Positions 1 through 6,881 are shown, numbered from the stretch's first letter. The stretch is DNA of 6,992 nt from CAKOSP01 sp964371745 (GCA_964371745.1 CAYJNS010000059.1:1-6992), one strand, 5' to 3'. Numbers and translations are program-made. The notes: generated from the sequence alone by a model not told the origin.

Positions 1-131
1 TCTAATTCTGTTAAACTCACACCGTAATTACCAGTATTTTCAAAAGATATTGGTGATGCTGCATTTACCTTAGCCATGCCTAATAGCATAATTCCAAATA
101 TAAATGCTATTAATTTTAAAAATTTTTTCAT
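1..131 (-). CDS. N-terminus of a secreted protein (partial, runs off the window)
   Basis: Only the first 43 codons are present, and the gene continues past the window edge. The ATG at 129-131 opens MKKFLKLIAFIFGIMLLGMA followed by KVNAASPISFENTGNYGVSL. This is a classical Sec signal peptide: positive n-region (KK, K6), a hydrophobic core at about residues 7-19, and a V-N-A signal peptidase I site that would cleave after Ala24. There is no lipobox cysteine, so the product should be released or wall-associated rather than a lipoprotein. The start is supported by an AAAGAGG Shine-Dalgarno 6 nt upstream (138-144) and a near-consensus promoter (155-183), so the gene has its own transcription unit. 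The visible mature part (about 19 residues) is too short to assign a family; function unknown. Confidence 0.82.
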   Translation of the reverse strand, partial: MKKFLKLIAFIFGIMLLGMAKVNAASPISFENTGNYGVSLTEL

Positions 132-154
132 AATATTCCTCTTTCTTGTTTAGT

Positions 155-183
155 ATTATACCCTAAATGAAATAATATATCAA
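155..183 (-). promoter_or_regulatory. Sigma-A promoter of the secreted-protein gene
   Basis: Read on the minus strand, the -35 box is TTGATA (178-183), the spacer is exactly 17 nt and the -10 box is TATAAT (155-160). The AAAGAGG ribosome binding site follows at 144-138 and the ATG at 131, giving a leader of roughly 15-20 nt. An inverted repeat ATGAAA/TTTCAT (167-172 and 186-191) brackets the -35 box and could be an operator, but 6-bp AT-rich arms are weak evidence. The rest of the 132-356 gap holds no gene and no convincing terminator. Confidence 0.8.
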
Positions 184-356
184 TGTTTCATAACTTTAAG
201 TTTTCGTTTTTGTGATTAACTTATGATAATGTCTTAAGTAATATCTTTTGAAAAAGTTAAAGTAATTTATTAAAATTTTTTAAGTGTCTTTTAAAAATTA
301 TAATTCAATATTCGATTTATCGTGCTAGAGCCAATTTATACTATTGAACTATAAAC

Positions 357-1928
357 TTATCCCACTATCTCTTCAACAAACTTCATACCATCTATAAATG
401 ATGAAGTAATACCTCCTGCATATCCTGCACCTTCACCTATTGGGTATATTCCTTTAATATTACTTTCATAGTTTTCATCTCTTATTATTTTAACTGGGGA
501 TGATGTTCTTGATTCTACTGCAGATATTATTGTGTCATCATCTGAAAAACCTTTTATTTTTGTTCCAAAATTATCTATTGCTTCAATTAAAGATTCATTT
601 ATATATTCTGGAAATACTTCTCTTATGTTTGTTAATGTATAATCCCCTTTAAATAATGGTTTAACATTACCAAAGTTTTTAGAAATATTATTTTCTTTAA
701 AATCTTTATATAACATAGTAGGTATTTTTCCATTTCCTACTTTAAACGCTTTTTCTTCTAAACTTCTTTGAAAGTCTATTCCTGATAAAGAAGAAGTACC
801 AAAATCTTCTTCATTAACAGTTACTATAATAGCACTATTAGCGTTATCAGATGCTCTATCATGATAACTCATTCCATTTATCGCAAGTCTTCCCTCTTCA
901 CTTGAAGAGTTAACTACATAACCTCCTGGACACATACAAAAAGTATAAACTCCTCTGTTAGTTTTAGTTTGATATGTTAATTTATAACTTTGATTTTCTA
1001 GTTTAGAATGCGTTTTAACACCTATTTGAGACTCATTAATCATACTTTGTTTATGCTGCACTCTTACACCTACCGCAAAGGGTTTAGACTTCATATCTAT
1101 TTTATTATCATGAAGCATAGTAAATGTATCACGAGCAGAATGCCCTATTGATAAAACTAATATATCTGTTTTTATTTCTTCATTATCATTTACTATTATA
1201 CTTTTTACTTTATTATTATCTATATTTATATTAGTTAATTTAGTATTAAATAAAAATTTACCACCCATAGAAATAATTTCATTTCTCATATTGATAACTA
1301 CTTTTCTTAATATATCTGTTCCAATATGTGGTTTTTGTTCATATAAAATTTCTTCTGGAGCACCAAACTTAACTAATAGTTCAAATAAATATTTAGATCT
1401 ATTTTCTTTATCTTTTATAAGAGTTACTAATTTTCCATCTGAAAAAGTTCCAGCTCCACCTTCACCAAACTGTATATTAGATTCATTATTAAGAACTCCT
1501 TTAGTAAAGAAATTATCTACATCTATTTCTCTTTCTTTAACCATTTTACCACGCTCAATAATAAGTGGTTTATATCCGTATTTAGAAAGTAAATATGCAC
1601 TCATTAATCCTGCTGGACCTGCACCTACTATTACTATATTTTCAAGCGTTTTATTTTCATTTATTTTAATTGAATATTCAGATTCAATAAACTCAAGTAC
1701 ATCTTTATCTTTATTAAGTAATAATACCTCTTTTTCATTATTAACTGTCACTAATAACTCTAGTATAAAAAATATTAAGGGTTTCTTTCTAGCGTCTATT
1801 GACTTTTTATTTATTTTATATGTAATAATATCATTTGGATTAACATTTAATCTATACTGTATTTGCTTTTTTATTGTTTCATCACTATACTTATTAACAT
1901 CTATTTTAACTTGTCTAATTTTTATCAT
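357..1928 (-). CDS. FAD-dependent dehydrogenase, COG2509-type (NAD(P)/FAD-dependent oxidoreductase)
   Basis: Complete 523-residue cytoplasmic flavoprotein. An N-terminal domain of about 95 residues (IDARKK at 44-49) precedes the dinucleotide-binding fold, as is usual in this family. The Rossmann P-loop GAGPAG is at 102-107, with an acidic ribose-binding strand ending in ERG at 125-127. Other visible signatures are FGEGGAGTFSDGK (154-166), CMCPGG (331-336), ESRTSSP (472-478) and the C-terminal FAD-contacting PIGEGAGYAGG (496-506). Length and motif order match the family whole, with no truncation. The physiological substrate of the family is not established. The ATG at 1926-1928 has AGGAGAG at 1936-1942 (7-nt spacing). 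It lies inside the 3' end of the upstream BaiN-type gene (14-nt overlap), so the two should be cotranscribed and translationally coupled. No clear terminator follows the stop. Confidence 0.9.
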   Translation of the reverse strand: MIKIRQVKIDVNKYSDETIKKQIQYRLNVNPNDIITYKINKKSIDARKKPLIFFILELLVTVNNEKEVLLLNKDKDVLEFIESEYSIKINENKTLENIVIVGAGPAGLMSAYLLSKYGYKPLIIERGKMVKEREIDVDNFFTKGVLNNESNIQFGEGGAGTFSDGKLVTLIKDKENRSKYLFELLVKFGAPEEILYEQKPHIGTDILRKVVINMRNEIISMGGKFLFNTKLTNINIDNNKVKSIIVNDNEEIKTDILVLSIGHSARDTFTMLHDNKIDMKSKPFAVGVRVQHKQSMINESQIGVKTHSKLENQSYKLTYQTKTNRGVYTFCMCPGGYVVNSSSEEGRLAINGMSYHDRASDNANSAIIVTVNEEDFGTSSLSGIDFQRSLEEKAFKVGNGKIPTMLYKDFKENNISKNFGNVKPLFKGDYTLTNIREVFPEYINESLIEAIDNFGTKIKGFSDDDTIISAVESRTSSPVKIIRDENYESNIKGIYPIGEGAGYAGGITSSFIDGMKFVEEIVG

Positions 1929-3093
1929 TTAAATACTCTCCTATTATATATCCCGTTATAAATGCATTTGCTAAATTATATCCACCACAATCAGCATCTA
2001 TATCTAAAAGTTCACCTGCTATAAAAACATCTTTATAATTAATTAATTCTAAGGTTTCACTTACTTCAAAAGTATTAACTCCTCCACTTGTAACTTGAGC
2101 TTTATCAAAGTTTCCATAACCAGTTATATTAAGAGTATAATTTTTAAGTATCTTTTCTAATCTTAATAAATTACTTTCATTAAGATCATCATAACTAATA
2201 TCTACATCTAATTTATTATTTTTAAATAATATATATAATAAGTTAGAATTTATTATACTTTCTAAAAGTTCTATTAAAGTTCTATTTGGTAAATCTTTAT
2301 TTCTTTTTTCTAAAAATTCTAAGATATTATTATATTCTGGCATAAAGTCTATTGTTACTTTTACATCTTCTTTATTACTTATAGACTTTACTGCTTTTCT
2401 ACTAATATTAAATGTACATATACCACTAATACCATTATTTATTAATTGTAGTTCTCCTTCTTCACTTTTTATAAATTCATCATTTATATATAATGAAATT
2501 CTAGAAAATATTCTTATACCAGCCCACTTATCAGTTGCTTTATTATTAGTTAAAAGTGTAGTAAGTACTGGATATGATTTATTTACTTTTATATTTTTTT
2601 TACTAAGATAATTTTGAAAATATCCATCACTTCCTGTTTTAGGATAAGATGCACCACCCGTTGCTATAATGATTTTATCTGCATTAAAATCTTTTTTTAC
2701 TTCATCTATATTATCAACATTATATTCATATATAATTTTTATATTTTTATTTTTACATTCTAATAAAAGTGCATTTAAAACTGATGATGAAACCTTACTT
2801 ACCGGGTAATAATAATCGTTAATTAGACTAGGTTCTATACCTATTTCTTTTAAATAATTAAATACTATATCTTTATGACTAAGTATATTTCTAAGTAGTT
2901 CTTTATTTTCACAATAATAATTTTCTTCTTTGATATTTTTATTGTAATAATTACATCTTCCACTACCTGTTATTAATAATTTTTTACCTGCTTCTTTATT
3001 TTTTTCAAGTACTATAATATTATTATTTTCATTACTAGATCTTATAGCAGCCATTAAACCTGCTGGACCAGCTCCAATTATGATTATATTCAC
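1915..3093 (-). CDS. BaiN/HI0933-family NAD(P)/FAD-dependent oxidoreductase
   Basis: Flavoprotein of the HI0933/YhiN (COG2081) family, often labelled BaiN-like or 'aminoacetone oxidase family'; the true substrate in this organism is unknown. Residue numbers count from the longer possible start at 3102. The FAD P-loop GAGPAG is at 10-15, the family hallmark GKKLLITGSGRCN at 39-51, ATGGASYPKTGSDG at 147-160, TSGGV at 338-342 and the C-terminal AGELLDIDADCGGYNLANAF at 362-381. The segment GELQLINNGISGI (216-228) is the Firmicutes-like form of the motif that usually reads GELLFTH. I chose the GTG at 3091-3093 because a GAGGTG ribosome binding site sits 6 nt upstream (3100-3105). The in-frame GTG at 3100-3102 is itself part of that site. 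The product is then 392 residues, starting just before the first beta strand. The 3' end overlaps the next flavoprotein gene by 14 nt. Confidence 0.9.
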   Translation of the reverse strand: MNIIIIGAGPAGLMAAIRSSNENNNIIVLEKNKEAGKKLLITGSGRCNYYNKNIKEENYYCENKELLRNILSHKDIVFNYLKEIGIEPSLINDYYYPVSKVSSSVLNALLLECKNKNIKIIYEYNVDNIDEVKKDFNADKIIIATGGASYPKTGSDGYFQNYLSKKNIKVNKSYPVLTTLLTNNKATDKWAGIRIFSRISLYINDEFIKSEEGELQLINNGISGICTFNISRKAVKSISNKEDVKVTIDFMPEYNNILEFLEKRNKDLPNRTLIELLESIINSNLLYILFKNNKLDVDISYDDLNESNLLRLEKILKNYTLNITGYGNFDKAQVTSGGVNTFEVSETLELINYKDVFIAGELLDIDADCGGYNLANAFITGYIIGEYLNDKN

Positions 3094-3099
3094 GATAAA

Positions 3100-3105
3100 C
3101 ACCTC
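3100..3105 (-). promoter_or_regulatory. Ribosome binding site that fixes the BaiN-family gene start
   Basis: The minus strand reads GAGGTG, then TTTATC, then GTG at 3093-3091. The 6-nt spacing is ideal for the downstream GTG. The upstream in-frame GTG at 3102-3100 lies inside this site and has no purine-rich sequence of its own, so the three-residue-longer start is unlikely. Confidence 0.7.
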
Positions 3106-3111
3106 AAATGT

Positions 3112-3120
3112 ATTGTACCA
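3112..3120 (-). promoter_or_regulatory. Possible extended -10 promoter of the flavoprotein operon
   Basis: The minus strand reads TGGTACAAT, a TGn-extended -10 box with five of six consensus bases. No good -35 is visible 16-18 nt upstream (TAGATT at 17 nt), which extended -10 promoters tolerate. The predicted start point lies at or next to the ribosome binding site, giving a very short leader, so this is tentative. Confidence 0.4.
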
Positions 3121-3204
3121 AATTTTTAATATAAAATCTATTAAAGCATAACCTTTATTTATAAATAAAAATATAAAAAATCAATTCTCTCCAGTAGGCA
3201 TAAT

Positions 3205-3229
3205 AGTTGTCTAGTAATACTAATCAACT
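3205..3229. repeat. 25-nt imperfect palindrome, candidate operator site 1
   Basis: The arms pair around A3217: AGTTG (3205-3209) with CAACT (3225-3229), and TAGTA (3212-3216) with TACTA (3218-3222). Ten of twelve pairs match. Length, outer arms and the leading AGTTGTC are shared with the palindrome at 3274-3298, whose centre is 69 bp away. It lies upstream of the flavoprotein operon. No U-tract follows on either strand, so it does not look like an intrinsic terminator. A protein-binding site is the more natural reading, but the regulator is unknown. Confidence 0.55.
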
Positions 3230-3265
3230 GAAATAATTTTTATTTTAGTATTTATTTTATATTTT

Positions 3266-3305
3266 TTAATTTCAGTTGTCGACAATTTGTCGACAACTAA
3301 ATTAA
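3266..3305. repeat. Long palindrome with two tandem TTGTCGACAA boxes, candidate operator site 2
   Basis: The core at 3274-3298 is a perfect 12-bp inverted repeat around T3286. Skipping one base (C3273), pairing continues for 7 more bp to 3266/3305, giving 19 bp in all. Inside the core the self-complementary decamer TTGTCGACAA occurs twice (3276-3285 and 3287-3296), 11 bp apart or about one helical turn. Neither strand has a U-run after the stem. It sits between the end of the amidase remnant and the flavoprotein operon. It could be a double operator or a processed RNA hairpin at the remnant's 3' end. Confidence 0.65.
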
Positions 3306-3353
3306 CGATTAAAGTGTTAAGTTCTCAAAAAGTTTTAATAAAAAAACAAATAC

Positions 3354-4493
3354 TTAAGGTATCATTAGTATTTGCCCTATTGAAAGTATATCACTTGTTA
3401 AATTATTAATTTCTTTTATTTTATCAACAGTTGTACTAAATTTTCTTGCTATGGAATATAAACTATCACCTTTTACTACCGTGTATGTTTTATTAACACT
3501 TTCCCCTTTAGGTATTTTTAGAACTTGTCCTATCGAAAGTATATCGCTTGTTAAATTATTTATTCTTTTTAATTCATCTACTGTTGTATTATTTGCTCTT
3601 GCTATAGCATACAAACTATCTCCTGACTTAACTATATAATCTACGTATTCCCCAGGTGCAGGTTCTTCACTAACCCCCGGAACTTTTAATGTTTGCCCTA
3701 TTGATAATAAATTACTTGTTAAATTATTTAAAGCTTTTAATTCATCTACTGTTGTGTTAAACTTTTTAGCAATCGAATATAAACTATCTCCACTTACTAC
3801 TATATAAGTATTTTCTTCTTCAGGAACTTCAGGTTCAGGTAAACTTGTCCCTTCTTTTAAATATAAAACTTGTCCTATACTTAAAATATCTGATGTTAAA
3901 TTATTTATTCTTTTTAATTCATCTACCGTTGTATTAAATGTTCTTGCTATTGAATATAAACTATCACCTGCTTTAACCACATAACTATCTGGTTTTACTG
4001 TATCATCAGTATCCCCTTCATTACTATCTGCAGTTAAATATATTACTTGCCCTATTGAAAGTATATCACTAGTAAGTTCATTTATTCTTTTAAGTTCATC
4101 TACTGTTGTATTAAATCTTCTTGCTATTGAATATAAACTGTCTCCCGCTTGCACCACATAAAAGTTTTCTTTTTCAAGTGGCACATAAGTTCCTCCTGCA
4201 TATTCAACAGTAGCTTTTACAACTGCTTCAGCAAGTGATTCCCAATTATTTTTAAGCTGTGATACATCATCCCCTGTTGAATCTAAAAAACCATATTCAA
4301 CAATAACTGTTTCATTATTAGGAGTATTCCTATGCATAAAATAATAATCTAGAGATGGATCTGATGTTCCTCTTCTTTGATATGAACTACGATAATTTTG
4401 ACCTGCCTTAACAAACTCAGTACCTATCATATCAGAAAGTGTTGAATCATTTCTAAGTGCATATATTACTTCAGCACCATCACCACCACGCGA
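3354..4493 (-). pseudogene. 5'-truncated N-acetylmuramoyl-L-alanine amidase with five LysM repeats
   Basis: This is the remnant of a cell-wall hydrolase of the Amidase_3 type. The open frame begins right after a TAA at 4494-4496 and reads SRGGDGAEVIYALRND, which resembles the family segment that follows the zinc-binding 'HxN' motif. All three zinc ligands, the signal peptide and the first half of the catalytic fold are missing. The late catalytic glutamate survives in VIVEYGFLD (residues 42-50 from the first ATG at 4428-4430), as does the following GDD..L segment. After the catalytic remnant come five LysM peptidoglycan-binding repeats joined by acidic/proline-rich linkers, ending cleanly at the last LysM (SIGQILMIP). 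No ribosome binding site precedes the ATG at 4430. If translated, the product would be a cytoplasmic fragment without amidase activity. ariB and an inverted repeat lie directly upstream, where the missing 5' half should be. Confidence 0.82.
3357..4166 (-). repeat. Five tandem LysM-domain repeats
   Basis: The five units lie roughly at 4166-4032, 3986-3855, 3809-3678, 3641-3510 and 3488-3357, each about 44 codons. All carry GDSLY(S/A)IA, a TTVD(E/K) turn, an N-(E/N)-LTS segment and LSIGQ. Units 1, 2, 4 and 5 share LTSDILSIGQ; unit 3 has SNLLSIGQ. The DNA of the units is visibly similar too (for example, TTCATCTACTGTTGT-like runs recur), which suggests duplication or gene conversion. LysM domains bind N-acetylglucosamine-containing glycan and would anchor the enzyme in the wall. 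Confidence 0.92.
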
Positions 4494-4512
4494 TTAGAAA
4501 AATGTAGTTCTC

Positions 4513-4558
4513 TTGACAAAAATACGGATAAAACATTAATTTGAAGTATTTTTGTCAA
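4513..4558. repeat. 13-bp perfect inverted repeat between ariB and the amidase remnant
   Basis: TTGACAAAAATAC (4513-4525) pairs perfectly with GTATTTTTGTCAA (4546-4558) across a 20-nt loop. It starts 9 nt past the ariB stop and ends about 17 nt before the amidase junction. In ariAB mRNA it would form a hairpin that could stop transcription or protect the 3' end, though no U-tract follows directly. It marks the downstream border of the defence module and may be a leftover end of a mobile element. Confidence 0.6.
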
Positions 4559-4567
4559 AATATTATT

Positions 4568-5485
4568 TTATTTATGTGATTGTAAAAAATCAATTAAACA
4601 AGGTGATACATCTGCATATCTTGATAAAATTGATAATGTATTTTTTGTTGCTTCTATTTGTACTCTTGATATTTTTTTTGAAAAAAATTCTTCATTCTTT
4701 ATATTAGCTTTTAATAATTCAATATATTTAACCACAAAAGATAGTTGGTTTTTTCCTCTTAAATTATTTGGAAAAATATTTGAAGATAATAACTCTTTTC
4801 TTTTTAATTCTACTTCTTCAACTGTTAAACCAGATTCTTCTATTAATTTTAAAATGTTTTTTTCATAATCACTAGATTTACTAACTTCATTTAGAGTTAT
4901 AGTAAATAACTTTTTGATTTTAACATCAGATATTTTTATTTGTTTTACTTCAGGATTCATTCTAGCTTTTTCCCTATTAAGCAAGAAGATTGCATTGAAG
5001 TCAACAATTATATTGTTGTACACATTAAAATGTTTTTTAAACACAGATACACATTTTTTACTATCTTCTGAAGAATAATTTAAATAGAATTCAGTTTTAA
5101 GTATTTTTTTTATGCAATTTTCACTACAATAAAAATTTTCTACTGAATAACAAGGTGTGATATATACATTATCATCAAAATCGCTATTTTCTTCGTTATC
5201 ATTATCTATAAAATAAAGCTTTTTTATATTATCATATTCTCTATTATAATTAAAATATTCCCAGAGTTTTATAACATTATTTTTTGAACCAACAGGAAAA
5301 GAATTAAAGTCATCCGTCAAATATTTTTCGATTTGATAATCGTAATATTTACCATCCTCTCCTTCATAAAAAACTGACATTAAATCTTTATCATCATTTA
5401 CTTTCATAATAAATTCCATTAATGTTGGAGAAAAATTAAATCGAGTTTCTCGCATTTGATTCAGCGTTGATTGTTCTACTACCAT
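4568..5485 (-). CDS. ariB: AriB, DUF4435/Toprim-type effector of a PARIS anti-phage system
   Basis: The 305-residue protein has the DUF4435 pattern, a Toprim-like nuclease fold. A beta strand ends in the acidic motif FYEGEDGKYY (39-48, candidate catalytic Glu41). It is followed by GSKNNV (66-71), the Toprim-style acidic turn FIDNDNEE (92-99), YSVENFY (113-119) and a lysine-rich helical C-terminal half with RGK at 243-245. In characterised PARIS systems AriB is held by the AriA ATPase and released when a phage anti-restriction protein such as T7 Ocr is sensed; it then cleaves host tRNA and halts growth. The size matches known AriB proteins (about 300 residues). The ATG at 5483-5485 has AGGGG 5 nt upstream, overlapping the ariA stop, with an 8-nt intergenic gap, so the genes form one coupled unit. 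The family is clear, but the trigger and RNA target here are inferred. The motif residues all seem present, so it should be active. Confidence 0.83.
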   Translation of the reverse strand: MVVEQSTLNQMRETRFNFSPTLMEFIMKVNDDKDLMSVFYEGEDGKYYDYQIEKYLTDDFNSFPVGSKNNVIKLWEYFNYNREYDNIKKLYFIDNDNEENSDFDDNVYITPCYSVENFYCSENCIKKILKTEFYLNYSSEDSKKCVSVFKKHFNVYNNIIVDFNAIFLLNREKARMNPEVKQIKISDVKIKKLFTITLNEVSKSSDYEKNILKLIEESGLTVEEVELKRKELLSSNIFPNNLRGKNQLSFVVKYIELLKANIKNEEFFSKKISRVQIEATKNTLSILSRYADVSPCLIDFLQSHK

Positions 5486-5490
5486 ACTTA

Positions 5491-5495
5491 CCCCT
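5491..5495 (-). promoter_or_regulatory. ariB ribosome binding site overlapping the ariA stop
   Basis: The minus strand reads TAGGGGTAAGTATG. The ariA stop TAG (5496-5494) shares bases with AGGGG (5495-5491), and 5 nt later comes the ariB ATG. This arrangement suits translational coupling, which would keep toxic effector and guarding ATPase in a fixed ratio. Confidence 0.65.
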
Positions 5496-6852
5496 AAATA
5501 TTAGCGCTAATGAACTTGCTAATCTCTCTTGTATCAAAGTCAAATTCATTTTCAAAAATATATGGCGAATGAGTTACTGTAATTAATAATTTACATTTCT
5601 TCGATTTCATAATGTCAGGAAGTAACATTCTTTGCCATATTATTGAAAGAGATAACTCTGGTTCGTCAATTATTAAAATAACATCATTTTCTAATTCTAA
5701 ATAAAGTCTAGCAAAAATAGATACAATTTGTTTTTCTCCAGAAGATAATTGAGTAGTTTTGATATTTTTATCTTCTTTGCTATCTAAAACAAGATTCAAA
5801 TTCAATTCACTTTGATCATAAACAAATCTTTTTCCTTTTAAGTATTTATTACATGTATTAGCAAAACTATTTATTCTATTATCATAATCTTTTTGACTTT
5901 CATAATTATCCATCAGTTTATTAATTAAATCATATAAATAATTGAATTTTTTATCATAAATTTTCCCTGTTTCAACAAGTTTTAATATTTTATTTTTATC
6001 ATCTATGTTTATTAAATCTGCTAGCCTATCTAAAATTATTTGCACTTGACTAAAGTCCATTTGTTTATCTCGTTCTAAATCTTTATTTCCTTCAGAATAT
6101 TCACTCAATAAAATACCCGTCATTTTATTATAACTTTCAACAGTGTTTTTTCTAATTTCACTTAATATATTATCAATTAGTTTATCGACATCTGACATAC
6201 CAAAACGCATTAAATTAGAATCATCTTCCAATAGCATTTTTTTTCTATTTACTTCAAAAATATCATTTTCTATTCTTCTGTATGTTGGAAGATACAATAT
6301 TTTCTCTTTAATCATAGACTCTATAATATTATTAAATTTATTAATTTTATTTTCCTTATTTATTGACTTTTTTGAAATGGTCATATCATTTCTTATAAAG
6401 CTTTTAATATAGCTTTTGGCTTTACTAAAACTTATTTCTTCTCTTCTAGAAAAATACATAGCTAACTCTTCAATCTCAGCATCATCATCAATGCTTAATG
6501 TTTTATGTCTAGTTCTATTTCTCAATTGCATTTCTAAAAAGCCAGAATGAACTCCTGAATATAAATTGTATTCTGATATTTCATTATATTCTAACAAAAT
6601 TTTTTCATTACCAAAACTAATTTCAATACTGTCGAAATCTATATCTAATAGTTTATCATAATTTCTATTCAGAAGATAATATAAACAATTCAATATAGTG
6701 GTCTTTCCTAATCCATTTTCTCCAACAAAAATGTTAACTTCTTTTTGAAAATCCAATTTAACAGTCATTCGTTTAAAAAGATTATTAATTTGAAACGATT
6801 TTATATTAGTAGTATTAAATCCATTTTCATAAATATTTCCCTTATTTAGCAT
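5494..6852 (-). CDS. ariA: AriA, AAA (ABC/SMC-like) ATPase sensor of a PARIS anti-phage system
   Basis: The 452-residue ATPase is complete. Walker A is GENGLGKTT (44-52, Lys50). An inserted central region contains YLPTYRRIE (187-195) and LMRFGMSDVDKLI (214-226), stretches I associate with AriA proteins. The ABC signature is LSSGEKQ (369-375), Walker B VILIIDEPELSL (391-402, Asp396/Glu397), and the switch histidine lies in THSP (427-430). Spacing is as in OLD/RecF-like ATPases, but there is no fused Toprim domain; that part is the next gene, ariB. In studied systems AriA assembles into an ATP-dependent multimer that sequesters AriB and recognises phage anti-restriction proteins. The ATG at 6850-6852 has AAGGAG 8 nt upstream (6861-6866). 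An upstream ATG at 6858-6860 is out of frame. Other AAA plus DUF4435 pairs exist, so the PARIS label rests on motifs, sizes and gene order. Confidence 0.83.
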   Translation of the reverse strand: MLNKGNIYENGFNTTNIKSFQINNLFKRMTVKLDFQKEVNIFVGENGLGKTTILNCLYYLLNRNYDKLLDIDFDSIEISFGNEKILLEYNEISEYNLYSGVHSGFLEMQLRNRTRHKTLSIDDDAEIEELAMYFSRREEISFSKAKSYIKSFIRNDMTISKKSINKENKINKFNNIIESMIKEKILYLPTYRRIENDIFEVNRKKMLLEDDSNLMRFGMSDVDKLIDNILSEIRKNTVESYNKMTGILLSEYSEGNKDLERDKQMDFSQVQIILDRLADLINIDDKNKILKLVETGKIYDKKFNYLYDLINKLMDNYESQKDYDNRINSFANTCNKYLKGKRFVYDQSELNLNLVLDSKEDKNIKTTQLSSGEKQIVSIFARLYLELENDVILIIDEPELSLSIIWQRMLLPDIMKSKKCKLLITVTHSPYIFENEFDFDTREISKFISANI

Positions 6853-6872
6853 AAATTCATCTCCTTTCCTGT

Positions 6873-6881
6873 ATTATATCA
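6873..6881 (-). promoter_or_regulatory. Extended -10 promoter close to ariA
   Basis: The minus strand reads TGATATAAT, a perfect TATAAT (6873-6878) with the TG extension. The -35 region at 17 nt is poor (TATAAA, 6896-6901). The start point would fall about at the AAGGAG ribosome binding site, giving a leader of roughly 14 nt. Confidence 0.55.

Noticed and set aside
277..297. Hairpin TTTTTAA/TTAAAAA as terminator of the flavoprotein operon
   Set aside because: The stem is seven A-T pairs with no GC and no clear U-tract after it; expected by chance in this AT-rich gap.
1291..1932. 213-codon open frame on the plus strand
   Set aside because: It lies fully antisense to the COG2509-type flavoprotein, has no ribosome binding site and no recognisable domain. 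It is a shadow of a well-supported gene.
3181..3201. Minus-strand mini-ORF MPTGEN upstream of the flavoprotein operon
   Set aside because: Six codons with no ribosome binding site and no repeat of codons that would suggest attenuation.
3266..3305. Intrinsic terminator for the amidase remnant
   Set aside because: The stem is long but A-rich sequence, not a U-run, follows on the minus-strand transcript, and no U-run follows on the plus strand.
3205..3305. CRISPR array or dif-type recombination site
   Set aside because: There are only two palindromes, with dissimilar centres and no regular spacers, and the sequence does not resemble a Xer dif site.
3451..3639. 62-codon plus-strand frame
   Set aside because: It is antisense to LysM repeats 4-5 and reflects the repeat sequence read backwards.
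6143..6412. 89-codon plus-strand hydrophobic frame
   Set aside because: It is antisense to ariA. The hydrophobicity comes from reading A-rich lysine/asparagine codons in reverse, and there is no ribosome binding site.
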